A stretch of 61,622 nt of DNA from Bacillota bacterium (GCA_023394955.1 JAEWZY010000038.1:1-61622); one strand, 5' to 3'. Shown: positions 24,951-34,140, counted from the stretch's first letter. Notes: generated by a model from the sequence alone, not told the origin. Numbers and translations are program-made.

Positions 24951-25931
24951 TCACCCCTCTCGAACTATCTTTCCAATTTGAATTGCCATTCTATTTTCAG
25001 AAACCCCAGGCGAACCTTGGAATTTCACTTGATTGCCGATTTTTATATCTAGAAACCCTTTGACATACTGATCGAGCTGAATTACATCGCCGACATTGAT
25101 ATTCAACATCTCGCCCACGGTAATATTAGCTCTTCCTAATTCCACCGAAACCGGGACTTGCGCTTGATTTAACCGGCGTTGAATATTAGCGACGCTTTGA
25201 GCGGTGGACGGCTTGGTTGCTTTGGCAAACCATATTTGAGCGTTTAAACGGTCCAAAATCGGTTCGATTACCGCGAACGGAAGACAAATATTCATCAATC
25301 CGAAAGCCTCAGCGATTCTCAACTCCAGGGTTATTAAAACCACCATATCGGTGAGTGGGATAATCTGAGTAAACATCGGATTCAATTCAATAGACTCCAA
25401 AACCGGGTTCAATTCGGCGACTACTTGCCATACTTCTCTGATATTCGGAAAAATCCTGCTCATTACCCGTTTGACCACTGTTTGTTCGATATCCGTCAGC
25501 TCTCTAATCTTTTCCATCGAATAACCATAACCGCCCAGCAGCCGGTCGACCATTGCAAAAGCCAAATGAGGAGATATTTCAATAATAGCGTTGCCTTCCA
25601 ATGGTTTCAAAGAAACAATCGTCATAACCGTTGGATTATGTAAGCTTTTGGTGAACTCTTCATAGGTCAGTTGGTCAATGGAAACCACTTGGGCTCTAAC
25701 CATACTCCGCAAGTAAGTCGAGAGTGAAGTAGTTAACAGCCTGGCAAAGTTTTCATGTAACATTACCAACGTCCGTAATTGATCCTTGGAAAGCTTATTC
25801 GGCCGGCGAAAATCATAAGGCTTTACCTTACGCTTTTTTTCTTCGGATATAACTTCGTCGGCTTTGATGCTTCCAGACGAAAGAGCCTCTAGTAGGGCGT
25901 CTATTTCCGATTGAGATAAAACCTCAGCCAA
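24951..25931 (-). CDS. fliM: Flagellar motor switch protein FliM
   Basis: C-ring protein that receives CheY-P, 326 residues. The N-terminal peptide VLSQSEIDALLEAL is the CheY-binding motif. A CheC-like middle domain (about 45-225) and a C-terminal SpoA domain (about 245-320) follow. The start is a TTG eight bases after GGAGGT. It is separated from fliY by seven bases. Confidence 0.95.
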   Translation of the reverse strand: MAEVLSQSEIDALLEALSSGSIKADEVISEEKKRKVKPYDFRRPNKLSKDQLRTLVMLHENFARLLTTSLSTYLRSMVRAQVVSIDQLTYEEFTKSLHNPTVMTIVSLKPLEGNAIIEISPHLAFAMVDRLLGGYGYSMEKIRELTDIEQTVVKRVMSRIFPNIREVWQVVAELNPVLESIELNPMFTQIIPLTDMVVLITLELRIAEAFGLMNICLPFAVIEPILDRLNAQIWFAKATKPSTAQSVANIQRRLNQAQVPVSVELGRANITVGEMLNINVGDVIQLDQYVKGFLDIKIGNQVKFQGSPGVSENRMAIQIGKIVREG

Positions 25932-25944
25932 GCTGAAGTACCTC

Positions 25945-26436
25945 CTACTGTATTATAAAATCTTGAAAATAGATATTGCGAATCTTCCCGGTAGTCATTA
26001 ATCGGTTAATATTATTAATAATTTCGCTGCGAACTTGGTCTTTCCCTTCTTTTTCAATAATTTTCTCTTTCGTTTTTGATGCTAAAACATTAATTACTAA
26101 ATCTCTAATCTGCGGAATCCGTTTCGAAACCTCTCCCCCGGTCTTTTCACCGCCATCCAATTCAAGCACAATATTGGTTTTTAAAAAATGTTCAAATCCT
26201 TCCTCGGAACGAATGTTGACTAAAATATCGTTCCCAAGACTCACCACCGGCCCCATCTCTTCAACTTGCTTTACAATGACTTTAGCAGGGGAATTGGTTT
26301 GTTTTAAAGTTATTACAATAAAAGTTCCAAAAAAGATAGTTGTCACTAAAAATGAAAAAATTCCGATAAAAATAACCGCTTTATTATTATTAAGAATACT
26401 GCCCTTTGAATTAGTTTTGCCCGCATCTTCCGGCAT
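25945..26436 (-). CDS. fliL: Flagellar basal body-associated protein FliL
   Basis: Single-pass membrane protein that surrounds and supports stator units, 163 residues. It has a cytoplasmic tail, one transmembrane helix (about 20-43) and a periplasmic SPFH-like domain with the sequence LVNIRSEEGFEHFLKTNIVL. It sits between motB and fliM. Placing it next to the stator genes fits its role, since it usually follows flgE in B. subtilis. Confidence 0.9.
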   Translation of the reverse strand: MPEDAGKTNSKGSILNNNKAVIFIGIFSFLVTTIFFGTFIVITLKQTNSPAKVIVKQVEEMGPVVSLGNDILVNIRSEEGFEHFLKTNIVLELDGGEKTGGEVSKRIPQIRDLVINVLASKTKEKIIEKEGKDQVRSEIINNINRLMTTGKIRNIYFQDFIIQ

Positions 26437-26467
26437 CGTTCTTTACCTCCCGCTTCAGGTTGATTAA

Positions 26468-27217
26468 TTATTGACCATCAACTTTTGGCTGATTTAAAAC
26501 ATTAACTGCATTGCTTCTAGCCGCGCCGGTAATGATCACTATATCCACCCTCCGGTTCCTGGCCCGGTTCTCTTCGCTATCATTGGGGACCAAAGGATGA
26601 TATTGGCCATACCCCGCCACCGAGATTCTTTCCGGTTCGAATTCCACCCGGTTAATTAAAAACTTGGCCACATTGATCGCCCTCAAGGCTGATAATTCCC
26701 AGTTAGAAGGGAATTGAGCGCTACGGATCGGCAAGTCGCAAGTATGGCCTTCGACTCGCAGCGGATATCTGCGCGCCTTTAAAATTCTACCGACGCTTTC
26801 TAAAACCGGATAAGCTTCAGAAGTGATCGAAGCCGACCCAATATTAAAAAAGAGTTTTTCTTTAAAACTGATGGTGATCCCTCTTTCAGTAATGGTAACC
26901 TCCGCTTTTCCCTTCCATTTGGTATCCTCTACCGCTTTTTTAAGCTCCTGATACATCTGTTCAACCGGTGAAGGAACTATCTGAGCGTTAAAAACCGAGG
27001 GACTGCCGGTTAAAACTCCGCCTTCCCCACCGAAAGCAGCCCTTAATGAAAGTTGCATTTCTTGATATTTTTTCGAGTCAATGCTGGAAAAAGCGAATAG
27101 CGCTACAAAAAAGCAGAGCACTAAAGTGACCATATCGCCATAGGTTACGTTCCATAACGGCGCCCCGGGCGCCGGTTCATCCGGTTTCTTTTTAAGCAAT
27201 GGATCGCGTCCTTTCAT
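26468..27217 (-). CDS. motB: Flagellar motor stator protein MotB
   Basis: Peptidoglycan-anchored stator subunit, 249 residues. A single transmembrane helix holds the proton- or sodium-carrying Asp-28 (NVTYGDMVTLVLCFF). The plug region follows, and an OmpA-like domain (about 110-235) has the anchoring motifs VEGHTCDLP and NWELSALRAINVAKFL. The start overlaps motA by 26 bases. The coupling ion cannot be decided from what is seen. Confidence 0.94.
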   Translation of the reverse strand: MKGRDPLLKKKPDEPAPGAPLWNVTYGDMVTLVLCFFVALFAFSSIDSKKYQEMQLSLRAAFGGEGGVLTGSPSVFNAQIVPSPVEQMYQELKKAVEDTKWKGKAEVTITERGITISFKEKLFFNIGSASITSEAYPVLESVGRILKARRYPLRVEGHTCDLPIRSAQFPSNWELSALRAINVAKFLINRVEFEPERISVAGYGQYHPLVPNDSEENRARNRRVDIVIITGAARSNAVNVLNQPKVDGQ

Positions 27218-27995
27218 CCCGATCGGATCGGTCGGTTTTAAGGTTTGAACGCTGGCTCGGCGATAAGAAAGCTTTTAGTTTCTCTTCAACAATTCTTGGG
27301 TTTTCACCGGCCTGAATCGACAGGATTCCTTCAATCATTATTTGCCGTAAAAACATTTCCTCTCCGCTACGTTTGGAAAGCTTTCCGGCAGCGGGAGTAC
27401 AGACTAGGTTCGCCCAAAGCGCTCCATAAAAAGTGGTAATCAAGGCCACTCCCATTTTAGGGCCGATGGTTGCCACATCATCAAGGGTTGCCAGCATTTG
27501 GATCAAGCCGATAACGGTTCCGATCATCCCAAATCCCGGCGCCAAAGCAGCCCAGGATTCAAAAAACGATTTAACGGATTTATGACGTTCCTCCATAAAT
27601 GCTAATTCGATTTCTAAAATATTTCTGACTAAATCCGGATCAGTTCCATCGACAATTAATTGAACTCCCTTTTTTAAGAAGGGATCGTTTGATTGCTGGA
27701 TCTCGTCTTCCAACGCTAATAAACCTTCCCGTCTGGCTTTTCTCGCAAACTCAACGATCTCTTCAATCGCTCCTTGAATATTCAACGATTTGGCAAAAAA
27801 GAGATGCTTTAAAGATCTTACGCTCTCCTTAAAGATGCTGAATGGATAGTTGACCATCATCGCCATGAATGAACCGCCAAAGGTAATAAACATCGACGGC
27901 GGATCCACAAAACCTATTAACGGCCCATTGGACGAGATCCCTAAGGCTAATAATACCAGTCCGCCAACTAGCCCTATTAAAGTTGATAATTCCAT
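27192..27995 (-). CDS. motA: Flagellar motor stator protein MotA
   Basis: Stator subunit with four membrane helices, 267 residues. It has the helix 1-2 segment LSTLIGLVGGLVLLALGISS, the cytoplasmic loop with charged residues facing FliG, and the conserved APGFGMIGTVIGLIQML ending the third helix. Its C-terminal tail is basic. It lies 11 bases after flbD and overlaps motB. Having motAB inside the fla/che cluster differs from B. subtilis. Confidence 0.95.
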   Translation of the reverse strand: MELSTLIGLVGGLVLLALGISSNGPLIGFVDPPSMFITFGGSFMAMMVNYPFSIFKESVRSLKHLFFAKSLNIQGAIEEIVEFARKARREGLLALEDEIQQSNDPFLKKGVQLIVDGTDPDLVRNILEIELAFMEERHKSVKSFFESWAALAPGFGMIGTVIGLIQMLATLDDVATIGPKMGVALITTFYGALWANLVCTPAAGKLSKRSGEEMFLRQIMIEGILSIQAGENPRIVEEKLKAFLSPSQRSNLKTDRSDRDERTRSIA

Positions 27996-28006
27996 CAGGC
28001 GTCACC

Positions 28007-28216
28007 TCAGGTAGTACCTTTAAACTCGGTAAACTTGTCCCCGGTCATTTTACGGTACTTTATTATTTTTGCTACCACTTCGGTTGCCGACTCCTTCACA
28101 ACCAACCTTTTGCCGGTAGTAAAAGAAATCACCGTATCCGGAGTGGCTTCGATAGTCTCTATCAAATGAGGGTTAATCCATATTTCCTGACTGTTCAAAC
28201 GTTTAACCGCGATCAT
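28007..28216 (-). CDS. flbD: Flagellar FlbD/SwrD family protein
   Basis: A 69-residue protein of the FlbD family (SwrD in B. subtilis, where it raises flagellar torque). Visible family features are VKRLNSQEIWINPHLIETIE and TTGKRLVVKESATEVV. It is soluble with no cysteine. It is the first gene after the flgE terminator, so it should head the unit that continues into motAB. Confidence 0.88.
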   Translation of the reverse strand: MIAVKRLNSQEIWINPHLIETIEATPDTVISFTTGKRLVVKESATEVVAKIIKYRKMTGDKFTEFKGTT

Positions 28217-28271
28217 TATTGGCGCTCCAGTTTACTAATACTTATTAAAATCACTATTTACACCGGTTATC

Positions 28272-28360
28272 CCATCCGGCATCTTCGCAATTGATTTTGA
28301 TTCGACCGGTTTATAATTTATATATCGTCTATAATTCTAATTTCTTTTAGTACCGGATGG
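28272..28360. other. Inverted repeat flanking the proximal sigma-D-like promoter
   Basis: CCATCCGG at 28272-28279 and CCGGATGG at 28353-28360 are perfect inverted arms placed on either side of the promoter candidate at 28322-28349. This could be a regulator site or a leader hairpin; the distance of about 73 bases makes a simple dimer site unlikely. Function is unknown. Confidence 0.3.
28322..28349 (-). promoter_or_regulatory. Sigma-D-like promoter, proximal, before flbD-motA
   Basis: On the - strand TAAA, 16 bases, then GACGATAT, close to the sigma-28 consensus (TAAA, 15, GCCGATAW). It lies 106 bases before the flbD start. The spacer is one base long and one -10 base differs. Confidence 0.45.
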
Positions 28361-28447
28361 TATTTATTTGATTTTATAAAATTAATAGCCTTTAAAATCG
28401 CTCTTTTAAACCACCCAATCAACCTCAAAACAAATCAAAACGGCATA

Positions 28448-28474
28448 TTATCGCCAATTATTAAATTTCGGTTA
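28448..28474 (-). promoter_or_regulatory. Sigma-D-like promoter, distal, before flbD-motA
   Basis: On the - strand TAAC, 15 bases, then GGCGATAA, a two-mismatch fit to TAAA-15-GCCGATAA. It lies just downstream of the flgE terminator and about 230 bases before flbD. Apart from these sites and the inverted repeat, 28217-28490 holds no gene. Confidence 0.4.
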
Positions 28475-28491
28475 ACACGGTCGCAGATTTA

Positions 28492-28525
28492 AAATAGGGG
28501 AAGGAAACCATTCCTTCCCCTATTT
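28492..28525 (-). terminator. Strong terminator after flgE
   Basis: A perfect 15-bp stem (28492-28506 with 28511-28525) and a 4-base loop, starting nine bases after the flgE stop and ending in TTTT on the - strand. It would split the flagellar cluster into a flgB-flgE unit and a flbD-to-sigD unit. Confidence 0.88.
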
Positions 28526-28534
28526 AATTTTGAA

Positions 28535-30466
28535 TTACCGTTTTAAATTGACTAATTCCTGAAGCATCTCATCGGAGGTGGTAATCACCCTCGAGTTCGA
28601 CTGAAAACCGCGTTCGTTGACGATCATATCGGTAAATTCTTGGGATAGATCCACATTGGCCATTTCCACTGCGCCCGGTGTGATCTGGCCGCGACCGCCC
28701 CGGCCGGCGACCCCGATCTGCGCCGTTCCGGAGTTACTGGTCTCCGAAAAGAGCGTGTCCCCGGAACGGGATAAACCGCCGGGATTGTTGAAATTGGCCA
28801 TTGCTAATTGGCCTAGATTCTGATTCATTCCGTTGGAGAAGACCCCGACGATAATTCCGCTCTTATCAATGTTGATGCTCTGCAATTCACCCATGGGATA
28901 CCCGTCCTGGAAGGGCGAGGACACCTCAGTCATCGGAATGGTCGGATCATAATTTTCATCCCGCGGATCCAGCAAACCGCCGGAATACTGGCTGACATCG
29001 CTGAAGTCGGGGACGATCACCACCGGCCTGGCGCCGGGCGGAGTAAAGGAGATATTGGTCCCGGTGGATGAGATCAATTCACCGACGTTACTATAGATCA
29101 AATGCCCGTTGCCCACCACGACCCCGCCATCATCAGTGCAGACCCAGTCCCACTCGTTGACCCCGGTCTTAGTGAGAGTAGTGGTCAGATTATGGCCGCT
29201 GCCCAAGGAATCATAGACCCGGGTAATGGTCGTCATCGACTGGGCCTGGGTAAAGGTCCCGGTATAAGTACCTTCTTTACTGGTCACCTCTAATGTGGGG
29301 GTGGCAGTGCCGGAAGCGAATCCACCTAAGGTAACACCCAAACCAGCTGTAGAATCAATCTGGATCGGAAAACCTGTAGAAGTAGTGAATTGAGTACCGT
29401 TCCAATGTATAGTACCGGTAAAAACCGTAGCTCCGCAAGTAATTGTCCAAGCATAATCACCATCTGCCGGCCAATCAGGAACACCCGCCGGATCATCAAT
29501 TCTCAAATCAAACGTAACGTCATTTCCAGCGCTGTCCGGAATGGTAATAGTTGTATCCTGTGGCCAAGTGGGTAGAGGTGCTACCACCGATGAATCGAAC
29601 CCGGTAAAAGCATAGGTCTCACCGGACGGGATAAAAGCGACAAACTCCCCTCCGTTAGGAGCTCCTATAACCGGACAATTAACCACAGTTGAACTTCCTA
29701 AAGGAAAATTGACTGTAAAGTTCCCCAAGGTATTGCCGATTACGTTTCCGTTACTGTCGAGAGTAACCCTCCCCATGCTGGGAACGATGGTGACACCCGT
29801 AGTGGAGCTGGTAACTACAAAATCATATTCATTAAACCCGACCGGAGTCAATTGAATATCCAAGGCGCAGCTCTCCCCGGTTGGCGAACCGACCGACATA
29901 GAAAGATAGTCCAACAGCCCGTCCAGGTTTTTGTCGAGGTTACCGCCATAAGTGATTTCGGTGGTGGCGATCGGAGCGATCGTCTGGCCCACCGGGATCT
30001 TGATGTTTTGCAACGGAGCGTTGCTGTTGATATTGCCCAGGTTATCCGCCAGCCAGCCCCGGACCATCATCCCGTTGGAGGCGTTGACCAGACGGCCGTC
30101 CCGTTCCAGATTGAAATTACCGGCCCTGGTGTAATACTCCCGGCCGCCGTCGCTGAGGACGAAGAAACCGTCCCCCTGGATGGCGCAGTCCGTGATTTTT
30201 CCGGTATTTTGAAGATTGCCCTGGGTATGCAGGACATCGATACTGGATAAATTCATACCCAAACCTACCTGGACGGCGTTGATACCGCCCCGGTTCCCGT
30301 TGGGCGCCGAGGCGCCGCGGAGGGTCTGGTTCAAGGTATCCTGAAAAGTGACCCGGCTGGCTTTATAACCGACCGTATTCACGTTGGCGATATTATTGCC
30401 GATGGAGTCCATCCGGATCTGGTGGTTTTTAAGCCCGGTGACTCCGGAATACATGGAACGCATCAT
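28535..30466 (-). CDS. flgE: Flagellar hook protein FlgE
   Basis: Hook subunit, 643 residues, longer than the about 400 of E. coli. The N-terminus MYSGVTGLKNHQIRMDSIGN, then NIANVNTVGYKASR, is the conserved rod/hook D0 motif. The C-terminus NSRVITTSDEMLQELVNLKR is the matching D0 helix. The middle (about 230-395, bases 29290-29770) is a Thr/Gly-rich insertion predicted to be surface-exposed beta structure. That stretch is noticeably less GC-rich than the flanks, so it may have been exchanged. The start follows AAAGGAGG by ten bases. Confidence 0.94.
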   Translation of the reverse strand: MMRSMYSGVTGLKNHQIRMDSIGNNIANVNTVGYKASRVTFQDTLNQTLRGASAPNGNRGGINAVQVGLGMNLSSIDVLHTQGNLQNTGKITDCAIQGDGFFVLSDGGREYYTRAGNFNLERDGRLVNASNGMMVRGWLADNLGNINSNAPLQNIKIPVGQTIAPIATTEITYGGNLDKNLDGLLDYLSMSVGSPTGESCALDIQLTPVGFNEYDFVVTSSTTGVTIVPSMGRVTLDSNGNVIGNTLGNFTVNFPLGSSTVVNCPVIGAPNGGEFVAFIPSGETYAFTGFDSSVVAPLPTWPQDTTITIPDSAGNDVTFDLRIDDPAGVPDWPADGDYAWTITCGATVFTGTIHWNGTQFTTSTGFPIQIDSTAGLGVTLGGFASGTATPTLEVTSKEGTYTGTFTQAQSMTTITRVYDSLGSGHNLTTTLTKTGVNEWDWVCTDDGGVVVGNGHLIYSNVGELISSTGTNISFTPPGARPVVIVPDFSDVSQYSGGLLDPRDENYDPTIPMTEVSSPFQDGYPMGELQSINIDKSGIIVGVFSNGMNQNLGQLAMANFNNPGGLSRSGDTLFSETSNSGTAQIGVAGRGGRGQITPGAVEMANVDLSQEFTDMIVNERGFQSNSRVITTSDEMLQELVNLKR

Positions 30467-30486
30467 AATAAAACGACCTCCTTTAA

Positions 30487-30541
30487 ATCAGTTATTAGTT
30501 ACTAGTTATCTAGTTAACCAGTTACTAGTTGCTAGATATCA
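30487..30541. repeat. 7-bp-period repeat upstream of flgE
   Basis: Heptamers CAGTTAT, TAGTTAC, TAGTTAT, CAGTTAC, TAGTTGC and TAGATAT follow one another with one or two extra bases midway. It lies just upstream of the flgE ribosome site and shares sequence (variants of TAGTTAC) with the block inside flhB. Confidence 0.7.
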
Positions 30542-30647
30542 AATTATGATTGGATTTTGATTACTGGAAAACACTAGTAACGCTTTGGTTTTTCCCGCCT
30601 CCATCGTTCGGCGGGTTCGAGGCTTCCTCGAAATCAGAGGTCCGGCC

Positions 30648-31043
30648 TCATTGTTTCACGATCACGGCGCTGTCAATGTTGGTAAAGACATTGTCCTTCA
30701 AGCTGTTCTCATCAACCGCGGTAATCACGGTCCGGTTTTTAACGCTGACCACCAATGCCAAACGGTCCATTAAGATTAATGATTCTTTAGCTCCCTTGGC
30801 TTCGGCCTTATTTACAGCGTCTTTGAGCAGCGCCATTTCCTGATTGCCAAGAGCGATCTGCCTGGATTCAAGACGTTTCAGCGCATGAGACGAAAATTTA
30901 ATTTCCGATTGTTCCCCCAGTTTTTCCTGAAAGATACTTTCAAAACCCGGTCCTTGATCGCTCCTGACCCGTTGGCTGTTTCCAGCTGGTACTGGTGTTG
31001 CCGGGCTGATCTGGGGCGGTCTGATGATCAATTTTTCATCCAT
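30648..31043 (-). CDS. Flagellar hook-operon protein (TIGR02530-type)
   Basis: A 131-residue soluble protein found between flgD and flgE in many Firmicutes. The recognisable part is SSHALKRLESRQIALGNQEM and a C-terminal domain reading ESLILMDRLALVVSVKNRTVITAVD. The N-terminal about 50 residues are Pro-rich and disordered. Its task in hook assembly is not established. It overlaps the 3' end of flgD by eight bases and is followed by a 181-bp gap carrying a heptamer repeat. Confidence 0.8.
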   Translation of the reverse strand: MDEKLIIRPPQISPATPVPAGNSQRVRSDQGPGFESIFQEKLGEQSEIKFSSHALKRLESRQIALGNQEMALLKDAVNKAEAKGAKESLILMDRLALVVSVKNRTVITAVDENSLKDNVFTNIDSAVIVKQ

Positions 31044-31899
31044 TTACATCTTCCCCGCTGGCTATCACATTCCAAATGTCTTTCAATTCAAAGGCGGAAC
31101 CGATGTTATACACATCCCGGTATTCGACTTCGACATCGTTTCCGTCTTCGTCTTTACCGATCACCAGTTTAACGGCGGGGTTGCCGTCCCGGCCGTTTCC
31201 AATCTTAGCGCCGGTAACTTTAACTTCGTACAGAACATCGGTTTCCTTACCAGCGTCGTCGAAGTCCCGAACTACCACCGTCTTGCCGGCCAGCTTCTCG
31301 GCTTGTTCCAGAGTTCCTTTGCTGGTAACAAGACAGTCGGGGGTCAGTAGTTTAATGGTCTGGCTGCCGTTTAACCCGACCAGCATCCTCACGTCGGCGA
31401 TACTAACTTGTTTCAAGCCGCTAAGTTCTCCGGCGCTGTCATACTCCCGAATATAAACGTTGTTGCCCACTAAGGACTCGGCTTCAGTCCAAAGGCCTTC
31501 GCTGCTGAAGGTGGTAGTAGCCTCACCGAGCTTCACCTCGCGGCCGTTATCCAGCCGCAAGTACATTTCGCCGCCGACATCCCTGGAAGAAATCACTTTG
31601 CCATAAATCAATTCTTGAACGCCGTCGGTAATGACTTCCGCTTTGACGTAACTCCCGATCATCATCGTAGCCTGCTGCGTCATGGTAGCCTTCGCAACGT
31701 TCTGCATCTGCTCCAACGAGGTAAACTGGGCCATCTGGGCGATGAATTCCTTATCATCCATTGGATTTAACGGGTCTTGATTTTGCAATTGTGTGACTAA
31801 AATTTTTAGGAATTCATCCTTTCCCATATTATCCCCGGTCTTCCGCTCTACCGTGGAACCATTACTAACTGCGCCGGTGTAAATTGAAGTTACTCCCAT
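31036..31899 (-). CDS. flgD: Hook capping/assembly protein FlgD
   Basis: Scaffold that caps the growing hook, 287 residues. The N-terminal motif GKDEFLKILVTQLQNQDPLN, followed by PMDDKEFIAQMAQFTSLEQ, is diagnostic. The remainder has two Ig/FlgD-like beta segments, with a repeated pattern around VEVKYR-type strands, which makes it longer than the about 230-residue E. coli protein. The ATG follows GGAGGTG by six bases; an upstream GTG overlaps that site. Confidence 0.92.
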   Translation of the reverse strand: MGVTSIYTGAVSNGSTVERKTGDNMGKDEFLKILVTQLQNQDPLNPMDDKEFIAQMAQFTSLEQMQNVAKATMTQQATMMIGSYVKAEVITDGVQELIYGKVISSRDVGGEMYLRLDNGREVKLGEATTTFSSEGLWTEAESLVGNNVYIREYDSAGELSGLKQVSIADVRMLVGLNGSQTIKLLTPDCLVTSKGTLEQAEKLAGKTVVVRDFDDAGKETDVLYEVKVTGAKIGNGRDGNPAVKLVIGKDEDGNDVEVEYRDVYNIGSAFELKDIWNVIASGEDVNG

Positions 31900-31923
31900 A
31901 CTATTCACCTCCTGTTTTTAAGA

Positions 31924-33378
31924 TCAAGCGATTAAATCGATTACAGTGTCGATCCGCGCCGCTGGTTTTGTCTCTTCGGCGGCTAAATTCAGTTCTTCCC
32001 CGCCCTTACCGGTTGAACTGTTGAAATGGTTGAAACCTTCCCGGCTATTAGCGGCTTGCTCAAAGCTATCGTTGCCTTGCTGGTAACCGACGGATACCAT
32101 GATCGAGTCGACCTGCATCCCGCTTTCCTGTAGATTCCGCTTGAGCTGGCTTAAATTACTTTCGATGATCTCCTTTACCTGCTGCGACTCGGCGACGAAC
32201 TTAGCGGTCACTACTTCATGCTCGATGGTTACTTTTAATTGCAGCTTCCCAAGCTGTTCCGGTCTTAAGTTGACCTCCATCTCGCTGCCTCCGTTTTTAA
32301 CCACCACTTTAGCGTGTTCAACCAGTTGCGCAAAGAGTTCTTCCCTGCTCGTCGAGGTTGCTCCCGCAGTGCCGGATGTTTGCGCCTGAATGGAACTACT
32401 AACGGAAGATTGCGAAGGAACAATGTTCAACACCGGCGTCTCGGTCTTAACTTCAGAGGCTTCATTAACGGTAAGATGAGTTTGGATCAGCGCTAGGTCA
32501 ACCTTACCACCCTTTTCGGACGATTGCTCATGTGGCGTAAAAATTTGATTTCCGCCAATTCCAGAGACGGCTTCAGCTTTTCGGTTCTCACCGAAAACCA
32601 TCTGGTCAAAGTTTAGGCCTTCATTCTCGATTTTCAGGTTAGCGTTAGAATTAACCTTAACCAATTCGGAAATATGCCCTTTAGCGTCATTCTGCCCTTG
32701 GTTGGAAAGGGATTCACCTTCGGTGGAGGTTTCCGGATAAAGCTTTTTTAGATTAGCCTCTACCGCATTAATCATCGATAGCTCGGAATCTTTCTCACCC
32801 GGCTTCGCTCCTTCAAGTTGGTCCCCGACGCCAGTCTGAACGTTTTCTTGAACACTAGCTATAACCTTGCCGAGTTCAGACATTTGGATTGCTTCCGGCT
32901 GAGTTTCACCTCGAATAACCGCTTCAGCCCCGGCAAGATGGGCGAGTAAAGCAAGGATCGCATCTTGGTTGACATCCCCCCCCGCCTCAACCTTTGGTTT
33001 TTCTACGTTGATGTTCTCATCAGCGACTTTTTCTCCGGCATCTTTCACTTGTAATCGGGACGTTTCCTTCACTCCGCCATCATCATTAACTTCTTGATTG
33101 GGTTTCGATTGGACTCCCGCCTTTTCAGAATGGGACTGAGCAACCGCTTTACTCTCTTCTCTTTTCGGCTCCGGTTTTGTTTTGCGCTCATTCGAAGGGA
33201 ACCGCTCATGTTTTTCCTGAATCCGATCGTTCTCCACTTGTCTTTCGTTAGCGCCTTTAATGAATTGCTCAAAACTAAGCGCCCCGGATTCCGTCGTTTT
33301 TTCGGGGAATAAAGCGTTCTTAAAATCTCGGGCTGGTTTAGAAGGGGCCGCTGGGGGAATAAAAATGAGATTAGACAT
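31924..33378 (-). CDS. fliK: Flagellar hook-length control protein FliK
   Basis: Secreted ruler that measures the hook and switches FlhB specificity, 484 residues from the ATG six bases after AAAGGAGG. Residues 1 to about 340 are hydrophilic, Glu/Lys/Ser-rich and low in complexity, as expected of the ruler part. The C-terminal domain (about 360-450) has LRPEQLGKLQLKVTIEHEVV and a following helix, matching the FliK switch domain. The long ruler fits the large hook protein. Confidence 0.9.
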   Translation of the reverse strand: MSNLIFIPPAAPSKPARDFKNALFPEKTTESGALSFEQFIKGANERQVENDRIQEKHERFPSNERKTKPEPKREESKAVAQSHSEKAGVQSKPNQEVNDDGGVKETSRLQVKDAGEKVADENINVEKPKVEAGGDVNQDAILALLAHLAGAEAVIRGETQPEAIQMSELGKVIASVQENVQTGVGDQLEGAKPGEKDSELSMINAVEANLKKLYPETSTEGESLSNQGQNDAKGHISELVKVNSNANLKIENEGLNFDQMVFGENRKAEAVSGIGGNQIFTPHEQSSEKGGKVDLALIQTHLTVNEASEVKTETPVLNIVPSQSSVSSSIQAQTSGTAGATSTSREELFAQLVEHAKVVVKNGGSEMEVNLRPEQLGKLQLKVTIEHEVVTAKFVAESQQVKEIIESNLSQLKRNLQESGMQVDSIMVSVGYQQGNDSFEQAANSREGFNHFNSSTGKGGEELNLAAEETKPAARIDTVIDLIA

Positions 33379-33509
33379 GTATCCACCTCCTTTCCTAAAA
33401 TTGAACGCATTAATCCCCAAGGATTTAACACGTTTAATATAGTTATCGGACGGTTTCTACAAATCAATTAGGAGCAAATCTTAAATGAAGATAAGATATA
33501 TATATCTTT

Positions 33510-34100
33510 TTAGCGGTTACGGTACTTATTCAACCGGTCCTGGGTTAACTTAGCCAGGTATTCCGCTGGCATATTCTCTAAAATCTTTCTCACCTGGCTT
33601 TGTTGGAGTTGATCAAAGATCAAATAGATAGTGTTTTCCGGTAATTTTTGAATGACCATCGCCGCATTTTTCGGTTTCATGCTTCCCAGGGTCGCCAGGT
33701 AATATTTGAGCTCAGCCTCTTCCTTGGCCAAAGCTCCTTTTTGAGCGGCGGAAAGCTTTAGTCCCGTTCCGTCCGATCCTGTGGAAACAGGATGTTCTCT
33801 TTCCCAAGCCAATTTTTCAGCTAACAGTAAGTCTTGTTCTTCCTCCAATTTGGTCTGATCTCTCTGAAGCTGCTCTTCTCTGTTTTTTAATTCCGCTTCC
33901 CTTTCCCCCAGAAGCTTGCTGCGTTTTTTGCCTAGTTCATAATTCTCGGACAAATCCTCCAGGCCGGGAATATAGCTAAGGCCTTGAATGAAAAGGTCTT
34001 TAACGTTAAGAACGCCCATAAAATTCAAGCTGCCTAAAACCAAACAAATCCCGAGCAATACTATTAAGATTCTGCCAAAATTGAAAAAACCCCGGTTCAT
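33510..34100 (-). CDS. YlxF/MotE-like protein with MgtE-N domain
   Basis: A 196-residue protein with an N-terminal transmembrane helix (about 9-30), a long Glu/Lys-rich coiled coil (about 55-100) and a C-terminal MgtE-N-like helical domain (about 125-185, with MKPKNAAMVIQKLPENTI). It resembles YlxF of Bacillus and MotE, a chaperone-like partner of the stator protein MotC in rhizobia. It sits between fliJ and fliK exactly as ylxF does. A stator or export-linked role is inferred. Confidence 0.8.
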   Translation of the reverse strand: MNRGFFNFGRILIVLLGICLVLGSLNFMGVLNVKDLFIQGLSYIPGLEDLSENYELGKKRSKLLGEREAELKNREEQLQRDQTKLEEEQDLLLAEKLAWEREHPVSTGSDGTGLKLSAAQKGALAKEEAELKYYLATLGSMKPKNAAMVIQKLPENTIYLIFDQLQQSQVRKILENMPAEYLAKLTQDRLNKYRNR

Positions 34101-34140
34101 ATTTCACGACCTCCCGGTTTTCTATAACAAGAAATCTACT

